Origin: Bacteroidales bacterium UBA1181
GTDB taxonomy: Bacteria; Bacteroidota; Bacteroidia; Bacteroidales; Paludibacteraceae
Assembly (NCBI GenBank): GCA_002310215.1
Contig: DBYR01000042.1
Span: forward strand, 186,001-250,000
DNA length: 64,000 nucleotides
Direction of reading: 5' to 3'
The notes beneath the pieces are model-generated. The model ran no database searches. It saw only the letters and a list, made by a program, of their open reading frames with translations, and was not told where the DNA came from. Position 1 is the stretch's first letter. Each line of letters starts with the position of its first letter. The translations under genes and the position numbers were made by a program. Of this stretch, positions 34,264 through 43,707 are shown piece by piece.

Positions 34264-35352
34264 ATGAAGATAGCGGCGTTCCATTTGTTCAATGATTATT
34301 CGGGAAGTCCGAAAGTACTGAAAATGGTGCTTTCCGACTTGATTCGAAGAGGATATGAGATTGATCTCCTCACCTCAAGGGGGGGCGTCTTGGATGAATT
34401 GAAAGGAGATAATCTCCACCCGTACCGCTACAGCTATCATTTTTCCACGAATCCAGTAGTCACGATGTTGCGCTATACGTATGCGCAAATCTACACGTTC
34501 CTTTTCGCCCTAAGATATATCTTTAAGAAGGAAACGGTCTTTTACGTCAACACGATACTTCCTGTCGGGGCCGCATTAGCCGGACGGATAACGGGGAAAA
34601 GAGTCATCTACCATTACCACGAGAATTCATTCGCCAAAGGCGCATTTTACAAGGGGTTGGCATGGATGATGGTACGCCTTGCGTCTGATATCATTTGCGT
34701 CTCCGAATACCAAAAGAACCATTTGAAAAGGAGAAACGGACTACATGTGGTGCCAAACGCCCTATCAAGCGAGTTCGTGAATCAGTTCAACCCCGATCCG
34801 TCGACCTCATTCTCCAAGCAAAGGGTATTGATGGTCGCCTCCCTGAAAAAATACAAGGGCGTCTCTCAGTTTTTGGAGTTATCCAATCGCCTTCCACAAT
34901 TCGAATTCGCGATAGTTCTGAATGAGGATAACCACACAATTGACGAATATGTGAAGAATAACGGCATCACGTTGGGGAAAAATGTGAGCTTGTATCCAAG
35001 GCAGGACAATGTCGTCCCCTTCTACAAGGATTCCTCCATGGTGTTAAACTTGACAGACGCAAGTATGGCTGTCGAAACATTCGGATTGACAGCCTTGGAG
35101 GCGATGTCCGCCGGACTGCCCGTCATTGTACCGACACAGGGTGGGGTTGCGGAGTTGGTGGAAAACGACGATAACGGATACAAGATCGACGTGAATGATT
35201 TAGACAAAATAGAGAATAAAATAAAAATTGTTTTGACAGACTATGAGTTGTACAAGCGGCTCTCGGAATCTGCTTTTTTGAAGTCGAAACATTACTCGGA
35301 GGAAATCGTCAATGAAATGATTTCTTCAATAATTGGATTGAAAAATAAATAA
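34264..35352 (+). CDS. GT4-family glycosyltransferase
   Basis: A 362-residue GT-B enzyme. The C-terminal nucleotide-sugar site is visible as ETFGLTALEAMSAGLPVIVP with the E-x7-E spacing (about 275-295), and the N-terminal domain has HLFNDYSGSPKVL and a YHYHENSFAKG acceptor loop. Start chosen at the ATG at 34264, because the TTG two codons earlier has no support. Retaining transferase for a repeat-unit sugar; donor unknown. Confidence 0.88.
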   Translation: MKIAAFHLFNDYSGSPKVLKMVLSDLIRRGYEIDLLTSRGGVLDELKGDNLHPYRYSYHFSTNPVVTMLRYTYAQIYTFLFALRYIFKKETVFYVNTILPVGAALAGRITGKRVIYHYHENSFAKGAFYKGLAWMMVRLASDIICVSEYQKNHLKRRNGLHVVPNALSSEFVNQFNPDPSTSFSKQRVLMVASLKKYKGVSQFLELSNRLPQFEFAIVLNEDNHTIDEYVKNNGITLGKNVSLYPRQDNVVPFYKDSSMVLNLTDASMAVETFGLTALEAMSAGLPVIVPTQGGVAELVENDDNGYKIDVNDLDKIENKIKIVLTDYELYKRLSESAFLKSKHYSEEIVNEMISSIIGLKNK

Positions 35353-35359
35353 TTTAAAA

Positions 35360-36424
35360 ATGAAGCAAGTCGCAATAGTTGGATGTCAGGGTATCCCGGC
35401 CAATTACGGTGGATTCGAATCCATGGTGGAGAATATTGTGGGGGAGAATGCGTCGGCGGATGTCCATTATACCGTATTTTGTAGTGGGATAGACATGCCG
35501 GAAAGGTTGCATGAATACAAAGGATGCACCCTGAAATACGTGAACGTGAAGGCGAATGGTATGTTGAGTGTCTTGTATGATGTGTGCTGCATGATGCATA
35601 CCTTCAGGGGATACGACACCATTTTGGTTCTCGGCGTTTCCGGATGCATGTTCCTTCCGATACTCAAACTGTTCAGCAAGAACCGTTTGGTCGTCAACAT
35701 CGACGGACTGGAGCATAAAAGAGATAAATGGGGATGGTTCGCCCGTTGGATCCTTCGTTCCTCGGAATGGATGGCCGTGAAATTCGCTGACGTAATCATC
35801 GCCGACAATAAAGGCATACAGGATTATGTGACGGAAACATACGGGAAACCTTCGCAGCTGATCGCTTACGGAGGAGACCATGCGATTCGGACGATTGACC
35901 CGCAAAAAAGAGATAAGATATTGTCTGATTATGGGTTGTTAGGCATGAGTTATGCAGTCTGTGTGTGCCGTATTGAGCCGGAGAACAACTGTCACATATC
36001 GTTGGAAGCTTTCTTGAAGAGCGACAAACATATTGTGTTCATAGGGAATTGGAACCACAGCGAATACTCGAAAAAATTAAAGCGACAATACGCTTCGCAT
36101 CCAAATATACACTTGTTGGATGCCATATACGATTTAGACATTCTCTATGTACTACGCTCCAACGCCTCCATATATGTGCATGGACATAGCGCAGGAGGGA
36201 CGAATCCGTCGTTGGTGGAGGCGATGTTCTTCGGCATGCCAATCGTGGCGTACGACTGTACCTATAATCGTGCCACCACACAAAACAAGGCGTATTATTT
36301 CAAGGATGTACAGGGATTGCTGGATGTGCTGAACCAAAATTTGGATGGGTCGGCCATGCGTTCCATTGCCGAAGAGAACTACATTTGGAAAAAGGTTGCC
36401 AAGCAGTACGAACAGACATATTGA
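35360..36424 (+). CDS. DUF1972-type glycosyltransferase (GT4 relative)
   Basis: A 354-residue GT-B protein with the DUF1972 N-terminal signature VGCQGIPANYGGFESM (about 8-23) and a C-terminal donor site GGTNPSLVEAMFFGMPIVAYD. Proteins of this kind are often annotated as rhamnosyltransferases, but the sugar is uncertain. It is the last gene of module 1 and follows the GT4 gene by 7 bases. A 246-base gap with a promoter-like box follows. Confidence 0.87.
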   Translation: MKQVAIVGCQGIPANYGGFESMVENIVGENASADVHYTVFCSGIDMPERLHEYKGCTLKYVNVKANGMLSVLYDVCCMMHTFRGYDTILVLGVSGCMFLPILKLFSKNRLVVNIDGLEHKRDKWGWFARWILRSSEWMAVKFADVIIADNKGIQDYVTETYGKPSQLIAYGGDHAIRTIDPQKRDKILSDYGLLGMSYAVCVCRIEPENNCHISLEAFLKSDKHIVFIGNWNHSEYSKKLKRQYASHPNIHLLDAIYDLDILYVLRSNASIYVHGHSAGGTNPSLVEAMFFGMPIVAYDCTYNRATTQNKAYYFKDVQGLLDVLNQNLDGSAMRSIAEENYIWKKVAKQYEQTY

Positions 36425-36534
36425 GGCCACTAGCACATGACTTAATTCATGGATAAACACTGTCATCAGATAAAATAGTAAATTCAATACATCTCTTTTT
36501 CTCGCTCACTATATTCTGAATAAAGATTTTTATT

Positions 36535-36602
36535 TACATTTGTGGAAACAGTCTTTGGAGGCATGGGATGGAAGAAATGTCCGTTATTTTGGAGTCTGTT
36601 TC
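36535..36602 (+). promoter_or_regulatory. Putative promoter and leader start of module 2
   Basis: TACATTTG (36535-36542) matches the TAnnTTTG box; a -33 TTTG at proper spacing is not clear. In the roughly 120-base leader GAAACAG (36545-36551) and CTGTTTC (36596-36602) can pair. UpxY-type antiterminators are known to act through the leader of their own operon, so this region is their likely site. No strong terminator is seen. Confidence 0.4.
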
Positions 36603-36670
36603 TCTTATAATTTGAAGGTTCTCCCCGAGTTGACAAAGGAGAGTTCCGGTGATGTTTTGAGCAGAGATGT

Positions 36671-37204
36671 ATGAATAATATAAATGGATTTGGTTGGTTC
36701 GCCGTAAACGTATTTTTCAACCGCGTCACGAGAATGTCTTCCGTGTTAAATGAAGATGATGTTCAGTATTACGTGCCGATGAGGACGGTTGAAATGTTTA
36801 AGGATGGACAAAAGACATACGAACAAAGACAATTAGTGACCTCCTTGTTGTTCTTGAGATGCAATGTGCAGTATCTGAATTTATTGAAAGAGAAATTTGG
36901 AGATGCGTTTTATGTATATGCGGATGTCGAGACCAAACGCCCACGGATTATTCCCGACAAAGAGATGGACTCGTTCATTTTGGTCACGTCCGTCGGAGAC
37001 AAAGGCTTGGAGCTTCTGTCGGACAAATACAACGATTGTAAGATCGGTGACCACGTGAGGGTAATCGATGGCGTGTTCAAAGGTGCGGAGGGATATGTGA
37101 AGAGGATTCAAGGCAGGAAACGTTTGATTGTCTCCATAGAAGGAATAGCGGTGGTGGCCACGTCATACATCCCCAGGTCATTCCTGGAGATATTGGATGA
37201 TTGA
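36671..37204 (+). CDS. UpxY-like NusG paralogue, operon antiterminator
   Basis: A 177-residue protein of the NusG/RfaH/UpxY class: NGN domain (about 5-105) starting GFGWFAVNVFFNRV, with RQLVTSLLFLRC, and a C-terminal KOW domain (about 120-177) with DHVRVIDGVFKGAEGYVKRI. In Bacteroides, UpxY proteins promote elongation through the leader of their own capsule operon. It is the first gene of module 2, 38 bases ahead of the WecA-like gene. Modules 1 and 3 have no such gene in the window. The start at 36671 gives the complete NGN domain. Confidence 0.9.
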   Translation: MNNINGFGWFAVNVFFNRVTRMSSVLNEDDVQYYVPMRTVEMFKDGQKTYEQRQLVTSLLFLRCNVQYLNLLKEKFGDAFYVYADVETKRPRIIPDKEMDSFILVTSVGDKGLELLSDKYNDCKIGDHVRVIDGVFKGAEGYVKRIQGRKRLIVSIEGIAVVATSYIPRSFLEILDD

Positions 37205-37242
37205 AATGATTCAGTGACAACGGAAGTATAGAGATTGAATAC

Positions 37243-38415
37243 ATGTTTAGTTTAATCGCAACAATGTCTGATAATTTGTTTTGGGTTTTCGTGATGGCGT
37301 CGGCTCTTGTGTTGTCGGTGGTCGCCGCAGGTGTGTTGATTCCCCAAATCCTGCTGATTGCGTTTCGCAGGAAATTATTTGATGAACCTGATGAGCGGAA
37401 GATACACCATAGTACAGTGCCCAGGTTAGGAGGGTTAGCCTTCGAACCTGTCATCTTATTTACGATCATCATTCTGTTGGTATTCGATGTTCACTCGGAC
37501 AAAGGTTTACTGATGGCTGTGTTGGGACAAAACGTATTGAAAATGTCAATTTGTGTCTGCTCGCTTATCCTCTTATATCTGGTCGGCATAGCGGATGATC
37601 TGATTGGAGTGAAATATAGTGCGAAGCTGGTAGTGCAAATTGGATGTGGCTTGCTTTTCCTATTTGGAGGGTTGTACATTTCCGACTTACACGGCTTGTT
37701 TTTCTTCAACCAATTGCCAATGGCTATTTTTTGGCCACTGACCGTTGTCTTAGTCGTGTTCATCATCAATGCGATGAACCTAATTGACGGCATAGACGGT
37801 TTGGCCTCCGGGTTGAGCGGCGTCGCATTGGGGTATTATGGATGTGTGTTCTTCGAGATAGGAGAATACGCTTTCGCATTGGTCGCCTTTGCCACGTTAG
37901 GTACGGTGATTCCGTTCTTTTTCTACAATGTCTTCGGCAAGGCTGAAAAGCAAAAGAAAATATTCATGGGTGATACGGGGTCGCTTACCATTGGATTGAT
38001 ACTCTGTTTCCTCAGTTTCCAAATGGCGAATGTGCATATCGACTCGTCCCATACCTGTCTGTCGAGAGTGCATCCGATGTTCCTTGCGTTCAGTCCGTTG
38101 ATGGTTCCTTGCATGGACGTTGTCCGTGTATTCATCTACCGCGTGAAATGCAGGAAAAATCCGTTTATGCCAGACAAGAGTCATATCCATCACAAATTAC
38201 TTAGCTTAGGAATGTCCCAACACGCCGCAATGATAAGCATATTATTCTTTTCCGCGTTTATCATTGTGACAAGTCTGATTTTATCCAAGGAGATGGATCC
38301 GACGCTTCTATTTATGGGATTAGTTATCTTTTTCGCCGCAATAAATATTTGGATGCACGAAAAGATACAAAAGAAGAATAAAAACTTAAACACAGATAAA
38401 ACAGATGAAAACTAA
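37243..38415 (+). CDS. Undecaprenyl-phosphate sugar-1-phosphate transferase (WecA/TagO-like), module 2
   Basis: A 390-residue paralogue of the module 1 enzyme with the same motifs: DEPDERKIHHSTVPRLGG, IADDLIGVKYSAK, NAMNLIDGIDGLASG, GDTGSLTIG and DKSHIHHKLL, and about ten membrane helices. The protein is closely similar to the 22705 copy, yet many synonymous codons differ. Its 3' end overlaps the following export-lipoprotein gene by 11 bases. With WecB, WecC and a WecG/TagA-like enzyme in the same module, it likely builds a GlcNAc-linked lipid intermediate. Confidence 0.92.
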   Translation: MFSLIATMSDNLFWVFVMASALVLSVVAAGVLIPQILLIAFRRKLFDEPDERKIHHSTVPRLGGLAFEPVILFTIIILLVFDVHSDKGLLMAVLGQNVLKMSICVCSLILLYLVGIADDLIGVKYSAKLVVQIGCGLLFLFGGLYISDLHGLFFFNQLPMAIFWPLTVVLVVFIINAMNLIDGIDGLASGLSGVALGYYGCVFFEIGEYAFALVAFATLGTVIPFFFYNVFGKAEKQKKIFMGDTGSLTIGLILCFLSFQMANVHIDSSHTCLSRVHPMFLAFSPLMVPCMDVVRVFIYRVKCRKNPFMPDKSHIHHKLLSLGMSQHAAMISILFFSAFIIVTSLILSKEMDPTLLFMGLVIFFAAINIWMHEKIQKKNKNLNTDKTDEN

Positions 38416-39220
38416 TCGGCTGATTTTTAGTGCAATGATAATCTTGTTGATGAGTTCATGCTCATCACACAAGAAGATACCATACTTTCAGGATGCGGAC
38501 CGCGTCAAAGGAATCAACACCTCCGCCGTGCAGGAAATCACTCTCCGTCCAAAGGATAGGATTTCGATTGTGGTAAACTGTAAGGATCCGCAACTTTCGG
38601 CCTTGTTCAATCTGCCATACGTGACGCAGCGAGTGGTGAGCACCGGTGCGCGCAGCACATTGTTTGGGGAGGAGACGGGTGCTGTATCCGGTTATACGGT
38701 AGACAGTGACGGAAACATAGATTTCCCGACGATAGGAAAGATCAATGTGGCTGGTCTGACGAGAAACGAGCTTTCCACCTTGATCAAAGATGAAATCGAA
38801 TCAAGGAACCAAGCGAAGGATCCGGTCATCACAGTCGATTTCTTGAATTTAAGTATCTCGGTACTCGGAGAAGTCGCCCGTCCTGGTATATATAGAATAT
38901 ACAAAGACAACATGACCTTATTGGAGGCATTGAGTGGTGCGGGTGACGTGACCATTCAAGGAAAAAGAGAGGATGTGCTTGTGTTACGTATGGAGGATGG
39001 GAAACAGAAAACCTTCCGTGTCAACATGAATTCATTGCAAAATGTTGTACAGTCTCCTGTCTATTATCTACAACAAGACGACGTGATATATGTGACGCCG
39101 AACAAGATGAAGGTTAAGCAATCCACTGTCAACGGAAACAACGTCCGTTCCACCTCGTTCTGGATATCGTTGTCATCGTTGGCGGCGACAATCGTAGCAC
39201 TCGTTCTGAACAACAAATAA
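38405..39220 (+). CDS. Polysaccharide export outer-membrane lipoprotein (Wza/OPX), module 2
   Basis: A 271-residue lipoprotein (signal MIILLMSSC) with the Poly_export domain (LRPKDRISIVVNC onward), SLBB-like segments (ISVLGEVARPGIYRI; DDVIYVTPNK) and a C-terminal hydrophobic helix (FWISLSSLAATIVALVLN). Long stretches are identical or nearly so to the module 1 protein, for example KIPYFQDADRVKGIN. It exports the module 2 polymer through the outer membrane, together with the Wzc-like protein encoded next. Confidence 0.92.
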   Translation: MKTNRLIFSAMIILLMSSCSSHKKIPYFQDADRVKGINTSAVQEITLRPKDRISIVVNCKDPQLSALFNLPYVTQRVVSTGARSTLFGEETGAVSGYTVDSDGNIDFPTIGKINVAGLTRNELSTLIKDEIESRNQAKDPVITVDFLNLSISVLGEVARPGIYRIYKDNMTLLEALSGAGDVTIQGKREDVLVLRMEDGKQKTFRVNMNSLQNVVQSPVYYLQQDDVIYVTPNKMKVKQSTVNGNNVRSTSFWISLSSLAATIVALVLNNK

Positions 39221-39270
39221 CTTGTCATAAAACATTGCAGGCAAGCCTATATTGAATACTGCATGCGAAT

Positions 39271-41673
39271 ATGGACCAGAATTGGAACTTTAACGAAGAT
39301 ATCATAGTAGAGGATTCCTTGGACTTTCAGGAATTGTTTGTCCAAGTGAAAAGCCATTGGCATTGGTTTGTCATATCCATGATTGGTGTGATGGCATTTG
39401 CCGTGCTGTATATCCTTAAGACTCCATCGTCCTATACACGGTCGGCCGAGGTGCAGATTAAGTCGGAGAACTCGGGTGGGGCAGGCATCAATCTTCAAAA
39501 CGCATTCAACGAGATGGGCTTCTCGTCGTCTGGCGCAAGCGTGAACAACGAATTACGTGCGTTGGTATCTCCTGATTTGATGTGTGAAGTCATCAGACGT
39601 TATCATTTGGACCTTGAATACCAAGCGATAGGGAATCTGAAAGGGCAAGTCCTATATGGCTCCAAATTGCCAGTCATGATTGATTTCCTTGATGTAACGG
39701 ACTACGTGAACGTCACCTGCACGATGGAACTGGACCGCAACGACTTTGTTGTCCTCTCCAACTTCACGTTCCACGATTTTGAGGAAGGCGATAAGATGGA
39801 GAATGATGATAAGTGCAGAATCCATATCGGAGACACCACCAATACGCCAGTCGGACGTGTGTTGATAACCCGCGTCGCCGAGTATCATAGCCGTAGACCG
39901 GTTATGGCCATGAAAGTTAAGCGAACTAATCTATTCAAATCACAAGAGAATTGGTCCGCGAAACTATCCGTCACACAGGAAGACATCAAGTCGGACATCA
40001 TTACGCTGATGGTGAAGGATGTATCCTCCCAGCGCGGAGACGCATTCTTGGATGGTATCATCACCATATACAACGAAAACTGGATAAAGGATAAGAACAT
40101 GATTGCGGACGGCACATCCAGGTTTATCAATGAACGTCTGAAAATCATAGAGGAGGAGTTGTCCCATGTGGATAACAACATATCCTCCTACAAGAGTAGG
40201 AATCTGTTGCCGGACGTGAAAGCCGTGGCTGAGATGTATATGCAGGAGAACGCGAATATATCCAATCAGCTGCGAGATCTGAATTCGCAATTATATATGA
40301 CCCAATATATTAGGGATTATCTCTCCACCGAGGCGAACCAGACGAAAGTTCTACCAGTCAGTTCAGGTATTCAGAATGCCAACATAGAGGCGCAGATCTC
40401 CGAGTATAACGAGAAGTTATTGAAGAGGAACCGATTGGAAGCGAACAGTAGTTCGGAAAATGATCTTGTGAAAGGAATGGATGCGGATTTAGCCTCCATG
40501 CGTACAGCCATTTTAGTCTCCATAGACAACCAGATAGCTGCCATAGACAATAAAATCAGCACGCTGAAACATAGTGAACGTAATGCGTTATCCAAGATAT
40601 CGTCCAACCCAATACAAGCGGAAATGTTGCTGTCCGCCGAACGTCAGCAAGCGGTGAAGGAGGCGCTCTACCTCTTCCTGCTTCAAAAAAGGGAGGAAAA
40701 CGAGTTGTCACAAGCGTACACCGCCCACAATACGAGGATGATCAAACGTCCAGGCGGAAGCATGTTCCCAAGTGCGCCTAAGAAACGAAACATATTGGTC
40801 GTCGCCTTCTTGTTCGGGTTGCTCATTCCGTTGGGAATCCTCTATGCGAGACTCACGACGAACAACACGGTACGAGGGAAGAAAGATCTTGAGCAAGTGC
40901 CTATTCCTCTGATAGGGGAGATTCCATTTGTGCAGAGGCAGCGGAAGAAATGGTGGTGTGTATGGAAAAAGCCGCGACGTATACACACCGCTGTGGTTCA
41001 GCCAGGCAACAGGAACGCCATCAACGAGGCTTTCCGCGTCATGCGAACGAACTTGGAGTTCCTGTCGGGGAATGGTTCCCAAGTTATGATGTTAACCTCC
41101 TTCAACGAAGGAAGCGGCAAGAGTTTCCTCTGCGTAAACATCGCATTGAGTTTGGCTATTAAAGACAAACGGGTCTTGATGATTGACTGCGACATGAGGC
41201 ACACCTCATTATCCAAATGGGCGAAGAATCCGAATACAGGATTGAGCGCATACTTGAACGGGAAAGCAAAGAACTTGGAAGAGTTGTTGGTGAAATCCGT
41301 TGGGGGATATATTGGGTTAGATGTACTTGCTGTAGGAGGGATACCACCTAATCCGACAGAGTTGATTGGAAATGGCCTTCTGGAGAAAGTGATAGAAACC
41401 GCAAGGAAAAGTTATGACTATGTCCTCATAGATTGTCCTCCGATAGATATTGTCGCAGATGCGCAGATCATCGAAACCTATGTCGATCGCACGTTGTTCG
41501 TCGTGCGCGCGGGATTGTTGGAGCGCTCCATGCTTGACTATCTAACGAACATGTATAATGAAAAGAGATTCAAAAACATGTCACTGATACTGAATGGAAC
41601 TTCCATGGAGAAAGGCAAATTCGCCTATCGTTACGGATATCACGATGGCTATTATGGATCGAAAAATGTTTAA
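39271..41673 (+). CDS. Wzc-like polysaccharide co-polymerase and BY-type tyrosine kinase, module 2
   Basis: An 800-residue counterpart of the module 1 kinase: Wzz domain with first membrane helix (WHWFVISMIGVMAFAVLYIL), coiled-coil periplasmic part, KRPGGSMFPSAPKK before the second helix, and kinase domain with Walker A NEGSGKSF, Walker A' VLMIDCDMRH and Walker B YVLIDCPP. The Tyr-rich tail YRYGYHDGYYG has five Tyr and is shorter than the other two. It is the third gene of the repeated wecA-wza-wzc set. Confidence 0.94.
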   Translation: MDQNWNFNEDIIVEDSLDFQELFVQVKSHWHWFVISMIGVMAFAVLYILKTPSSYTRSAEVQIKSENSGGAGINLQNAFNEMGFSSSGASVNNELRALVSPDLMCEVIRRYHLDLEYQAIGNLKGQVLYGSKLPVMIDFLDVTDYVNVTCTMELDRNDFVVLSNFTFHDFEEGDKMENDDKCRIHIGDTTNTPVGRVLITRVAEYHSRRPVMAMKVKRTNLFKSQENWSAKLSVTQEDIKSDIITLMVKDVSSQRGDAFLDGIITIYNENWIKDKNMIADGTSRFINERLKIIEEELSHVDNNISSYKSRNLLPDVKAVAEMYMQENANISNQLRDLNSQLYMTQYIRDYLSTEANQTKVLPVSSGIQNANIEAQISEYNEKLLKRNRLEANSSSENDLVKGMDADLASMRTAILVSIDNQIAAIDNKISTLKHSERNALSKISSNPIQAEMLLSAERQQAVKEALYLFLLQKREENELSQAYTAHNTRMIKRPGGSMFPSAPKKRNILVVAFLFGLLIPLGILYARLTTNNTVRGKKDLEQVPIPLIGEIPFVQRQRKKWWCVWKKPRRIHTAVVQPGNRNAINEAFRVMRTNLEFLSGNGSQVMMLTSFNEGSGKSFLCVNIALSLAIKDKRVLMIDCDMRHTSLSKWAKNPNTGLSAYLNGKAKNLEELLVKSVGGYIGLDVLAVGGIPPNPTELIGNGLLEKVIETARKSYDYVLIDCPPIDIVADAQIIETYVDRTLFVVRAGLLERSMLDYLTNMYNEKRFKNMSLILNGTSMEKGKFAYRYGYHDGYYGSKNV

Positions 41674-41717
41674 TCTATCTGTCATGATTTCGTGTCTGGC
41701 GATATAAAAAAATAGGA

Positions 41718-42353
41718 ATGAAGCATATCATTATCATAGGAGCAAGAGGGTTTGGAAGAGAATGCTACGACCTCTATAAGAACAAAAAAACACATAGATG
41801 GTCTTATAGAATAAAAGGATTCTTAGACGATAAGGCGGATGCTTTGGACGGTTTTGAGGGATACCCACCTATCTTAGGTCCTGTCGAAACATATAAGGTT
41901 CAGAAGAATGACGTGTTTTTCTGCGCATTGGGCGACCCTGTCCAACGAAAAAAATATACCGATATAATTTTGAAAAATGGAGGTAATTTCATATCTTGCA
42001 TAAGCGACTATGCATTGATTAACGCTACCGCCAAACTTGGGCAAGGCGTTTTTGTCGGTGCGTATGCGATTATATCGGCCGATGTTACGGTAGGCGATTT
42101 TTCTGTAGTCCACCCGTTTTGCAACTTTGGGCATGACGCAAAGATAGGCAAATATGGAGAGATTGAATCTTACGTCGCCATAGGAGGGTACTCCGACATT
42201 GGCGAATATGTGACCATCCACCCGCATTCGACGGTTTTGCCTCGAATACATGTGGGTGACTATGCTACGGTTGGGGCTGGTAGCGTCGTAATCAAAGACG
42301 TGAAGGGTCAAACGACAGTTTTTGGTGTTCCAGCGAATGTGTTGGAAATTTAA
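41718..42353 (+). CDS. NeuD-like sugar O/N-acyltransferase
   Basis: A 211-residue enzyme with an N-terminal Rossmann-like domain (IIIGARGFGREC) that holds the nucleotide sugar, and a C-terminal left-handed beta-helix (about 95-205) of hexapeptide repeats ending VGAGSVVIKDVKGQTTVFGVPANV. A catalytic-type His is present in VVHPFCNFGHD. NeuD/PglD-like enzymes acylate sugar amino or hydroxyl groups from acyl-CoA. Here the next genes encode an acyl carrier protein and ketoacyl synthases, so this one may take its acyl group from that carrier; this is inference. It lies 44 bases after wzc of module 2. Confidence 0.88.
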   Translation: MKHIIIIGARGFGRECYDLYKNKKTHRWSYRIKGFLDDKADALDGFEGYPPILGPVETYKVQKNDVFFCALGDPVQRKKYTDIILKNGGNFISCISDYALINATAKLGQGVFVGAYAIISADVTVGDFSVVHPFCNFGHDAKIGKYGEIESYVAIGGYSDIGEYVTIHPHSTVLPRIHVGDYATVGAGSVVIKDVKGQTTVFGVPANVLEI

Positions 42354-42385
42354 TTTTATATTTACTTAATTTAAACGATTACGAA

Positions 42386-42619
42386 ATGAAGACATTGGAT
42401 GAATTTGTTGCTTTATTTGCGGAACAATTGGATGAAACAGATCCGTCTACCGTGACGGCGCAAACAAAGTTTCGGGATTTGGAAGAGTGGTCATCACTCT
42501 TGGCTCTCACATTGATTTCCATGATTGATGAGGAATTCGATGTGACCTTGAAGGGAGATGACGTGAAAAACTCCGAAACGATCGAAGATGTATATAATGT
42601 GGTTGTTTCCAAGAAATAA
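42386..42619 (+). CDS. Acyl carrier protein
   Basis: A 77-residue acidic protein with the four-helix carrier-protein pattern. The prosthetic group would be attached to Ser37 in EEWSSLLAL; the usual DSL is SSL here, with Ser instead of Asp just before the carrier Ser. Its stop overlaps the following ketoacyl-synthase start (TAATG), which couples the two. It is distinct from the housekeeping fatty-acid carrier, which would lie in a fab cluster; here it is a dedicated carrier in a capsule locus. Confidence 0.85.
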   Translation: MKTLDEFVALFAEQLDETDPSTVTAQTKFRDLEEWSSLLALTLISMIDEEFDVTLKGDDVKNSETIEDVYNVVVSKK

Positions 42620-43689
42620 TGGCTTTCATAGAATTTAAAGATGTAGAACTTGTGGGAATGGCGGCAGGTGTTCCGAGTTTTATCGCGAACAACCTGCATC
42701 CATTGCCGGACGATGATATATCATCTGATTATGCGCCTGAGGACTTCGTGAAGAACACAGGGGTCTTGGAGCGGCGCATCACCTATACGCAGACCACCTC
42801 AGACCTCTGCTACCATGCGGCGGAGCGGTTGCTCTCCGATTTGGGTTGGAAAAAAGAGGAGGTGGACGCACTCATTTTCGTCTCCCAGACTCGTGATTTC
42901 GCGACGCCTGCCACATCAGGTATCCTACAGAATCGTTTGGGCTTAGGCACGGGCACTTATTGCATCGACCTGACATTGGGGTGCTCTGGATGGGTCTATG
43001 GCCTGAATACCGTGACCTCACTGCTCTCCACCGGGTGCATGAAAAAGGCGCTCCTGATGGCGGGAGACTCCAAGGCGGTTCGCCCGATGAAGATATCTCC
43101 ATTGTTCGGACATGCAGGTACAGTCACCGCACTGGAGTACAAACCTGGGGCGAAGGGCTTCCAATTCCATTGCGGGACGGACGGAAGCGGATACGATGCC
43201 ATCATCATACCGGATGGTGGTGCCCGCAACCTGATCACACCACGTTCTTTCGAGTACGAAGAGTGCGAGGGGGGTGAAAAGACAAGGATGCAGTCCCGCA
43301 TGAAAGGAATGGATGTCTTTTCATTCGGCATAACGACGGCACCTAAGTCCGTCAAGAAACTTGCGGAACATTATGGTTTCGATTACCAGTCTTACGATTA
43401 TTTAGTGCTTCACCAGGCGAATATGGCCATGAACAGCATGATCGCCAAGAAACTGAAATTACCCAACGAGAAGGTTCCTTCCTGTATGCACAATTTCGGA
43501 AACACCTCATCCGCTTCTATACCGCTGACCATTGTGACGGAGTTGAAGGGAAAAGCGACCAATGCGCGGACGAATTTCCTCTGCTGTGGTTTCGGTGTGG
43601 GGCTTTCATGGGCTACGGTCGCATTCACGACGGAAAACCTGTTTATCTCGGATCTCGTGGAGGTCAATGAAGAGGGTGTTTGTCTATAA
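42619..43689 (+). CDS. 3-oxoacyl-ACP synthase III-like enzyme, first copy
   Basis: A 356-residue thiolase-fold enzyme with an intact FabH-type triad: Cys122 in TLGCSGWVYG, His265 in VLHQANMA and Asn295 in NFGNTSSAS. It would condense an acyl-CoA with malonyl-ACP or make a related carbon-carbon bond. It sits between the carrier protein (1-base overlap) and a second synthase of the same family 18 bases downstream. Two complete synthases in tandem, with carrier and reductase, suggest synthesis of a short 3-hydroxyacyl group for the polysaccharide. Confidence 0.9.
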   Translation: MAFIEFKDVELVGMAAGVPSFIANNLHPLPDDDISSDYAPEDFVKNTGVLERRITYTQTTSDLCYHAAERLLSDLGWKKEEVDALIFVSQTRDFATPATSGILQNRLGLGTGTYCIDLTLGCSGWVYGLNTVTSLLSTGCMKKALLMAGDSKAVRPMKISPLFGHAGTVTALEYKPGAKGFQFHCGTDGSGYDAIIIPDGGARNLITPRSFEYEECEGGEKTRMQSRMKGMDVFSFGITTAPKSVKKLAEHYGFDYQSYDYLVLHQANMAMNSMIAKKLKLPNEKVPSCMHNFGNTSSASIPLTIVTELKGKATNARTNFLCCGFGVGLSWATVAFTTENLFISDLVEVNEEGVCL

Positions 43690-43707
43690 CGAGTAACCAA
43701 GAAAAAG

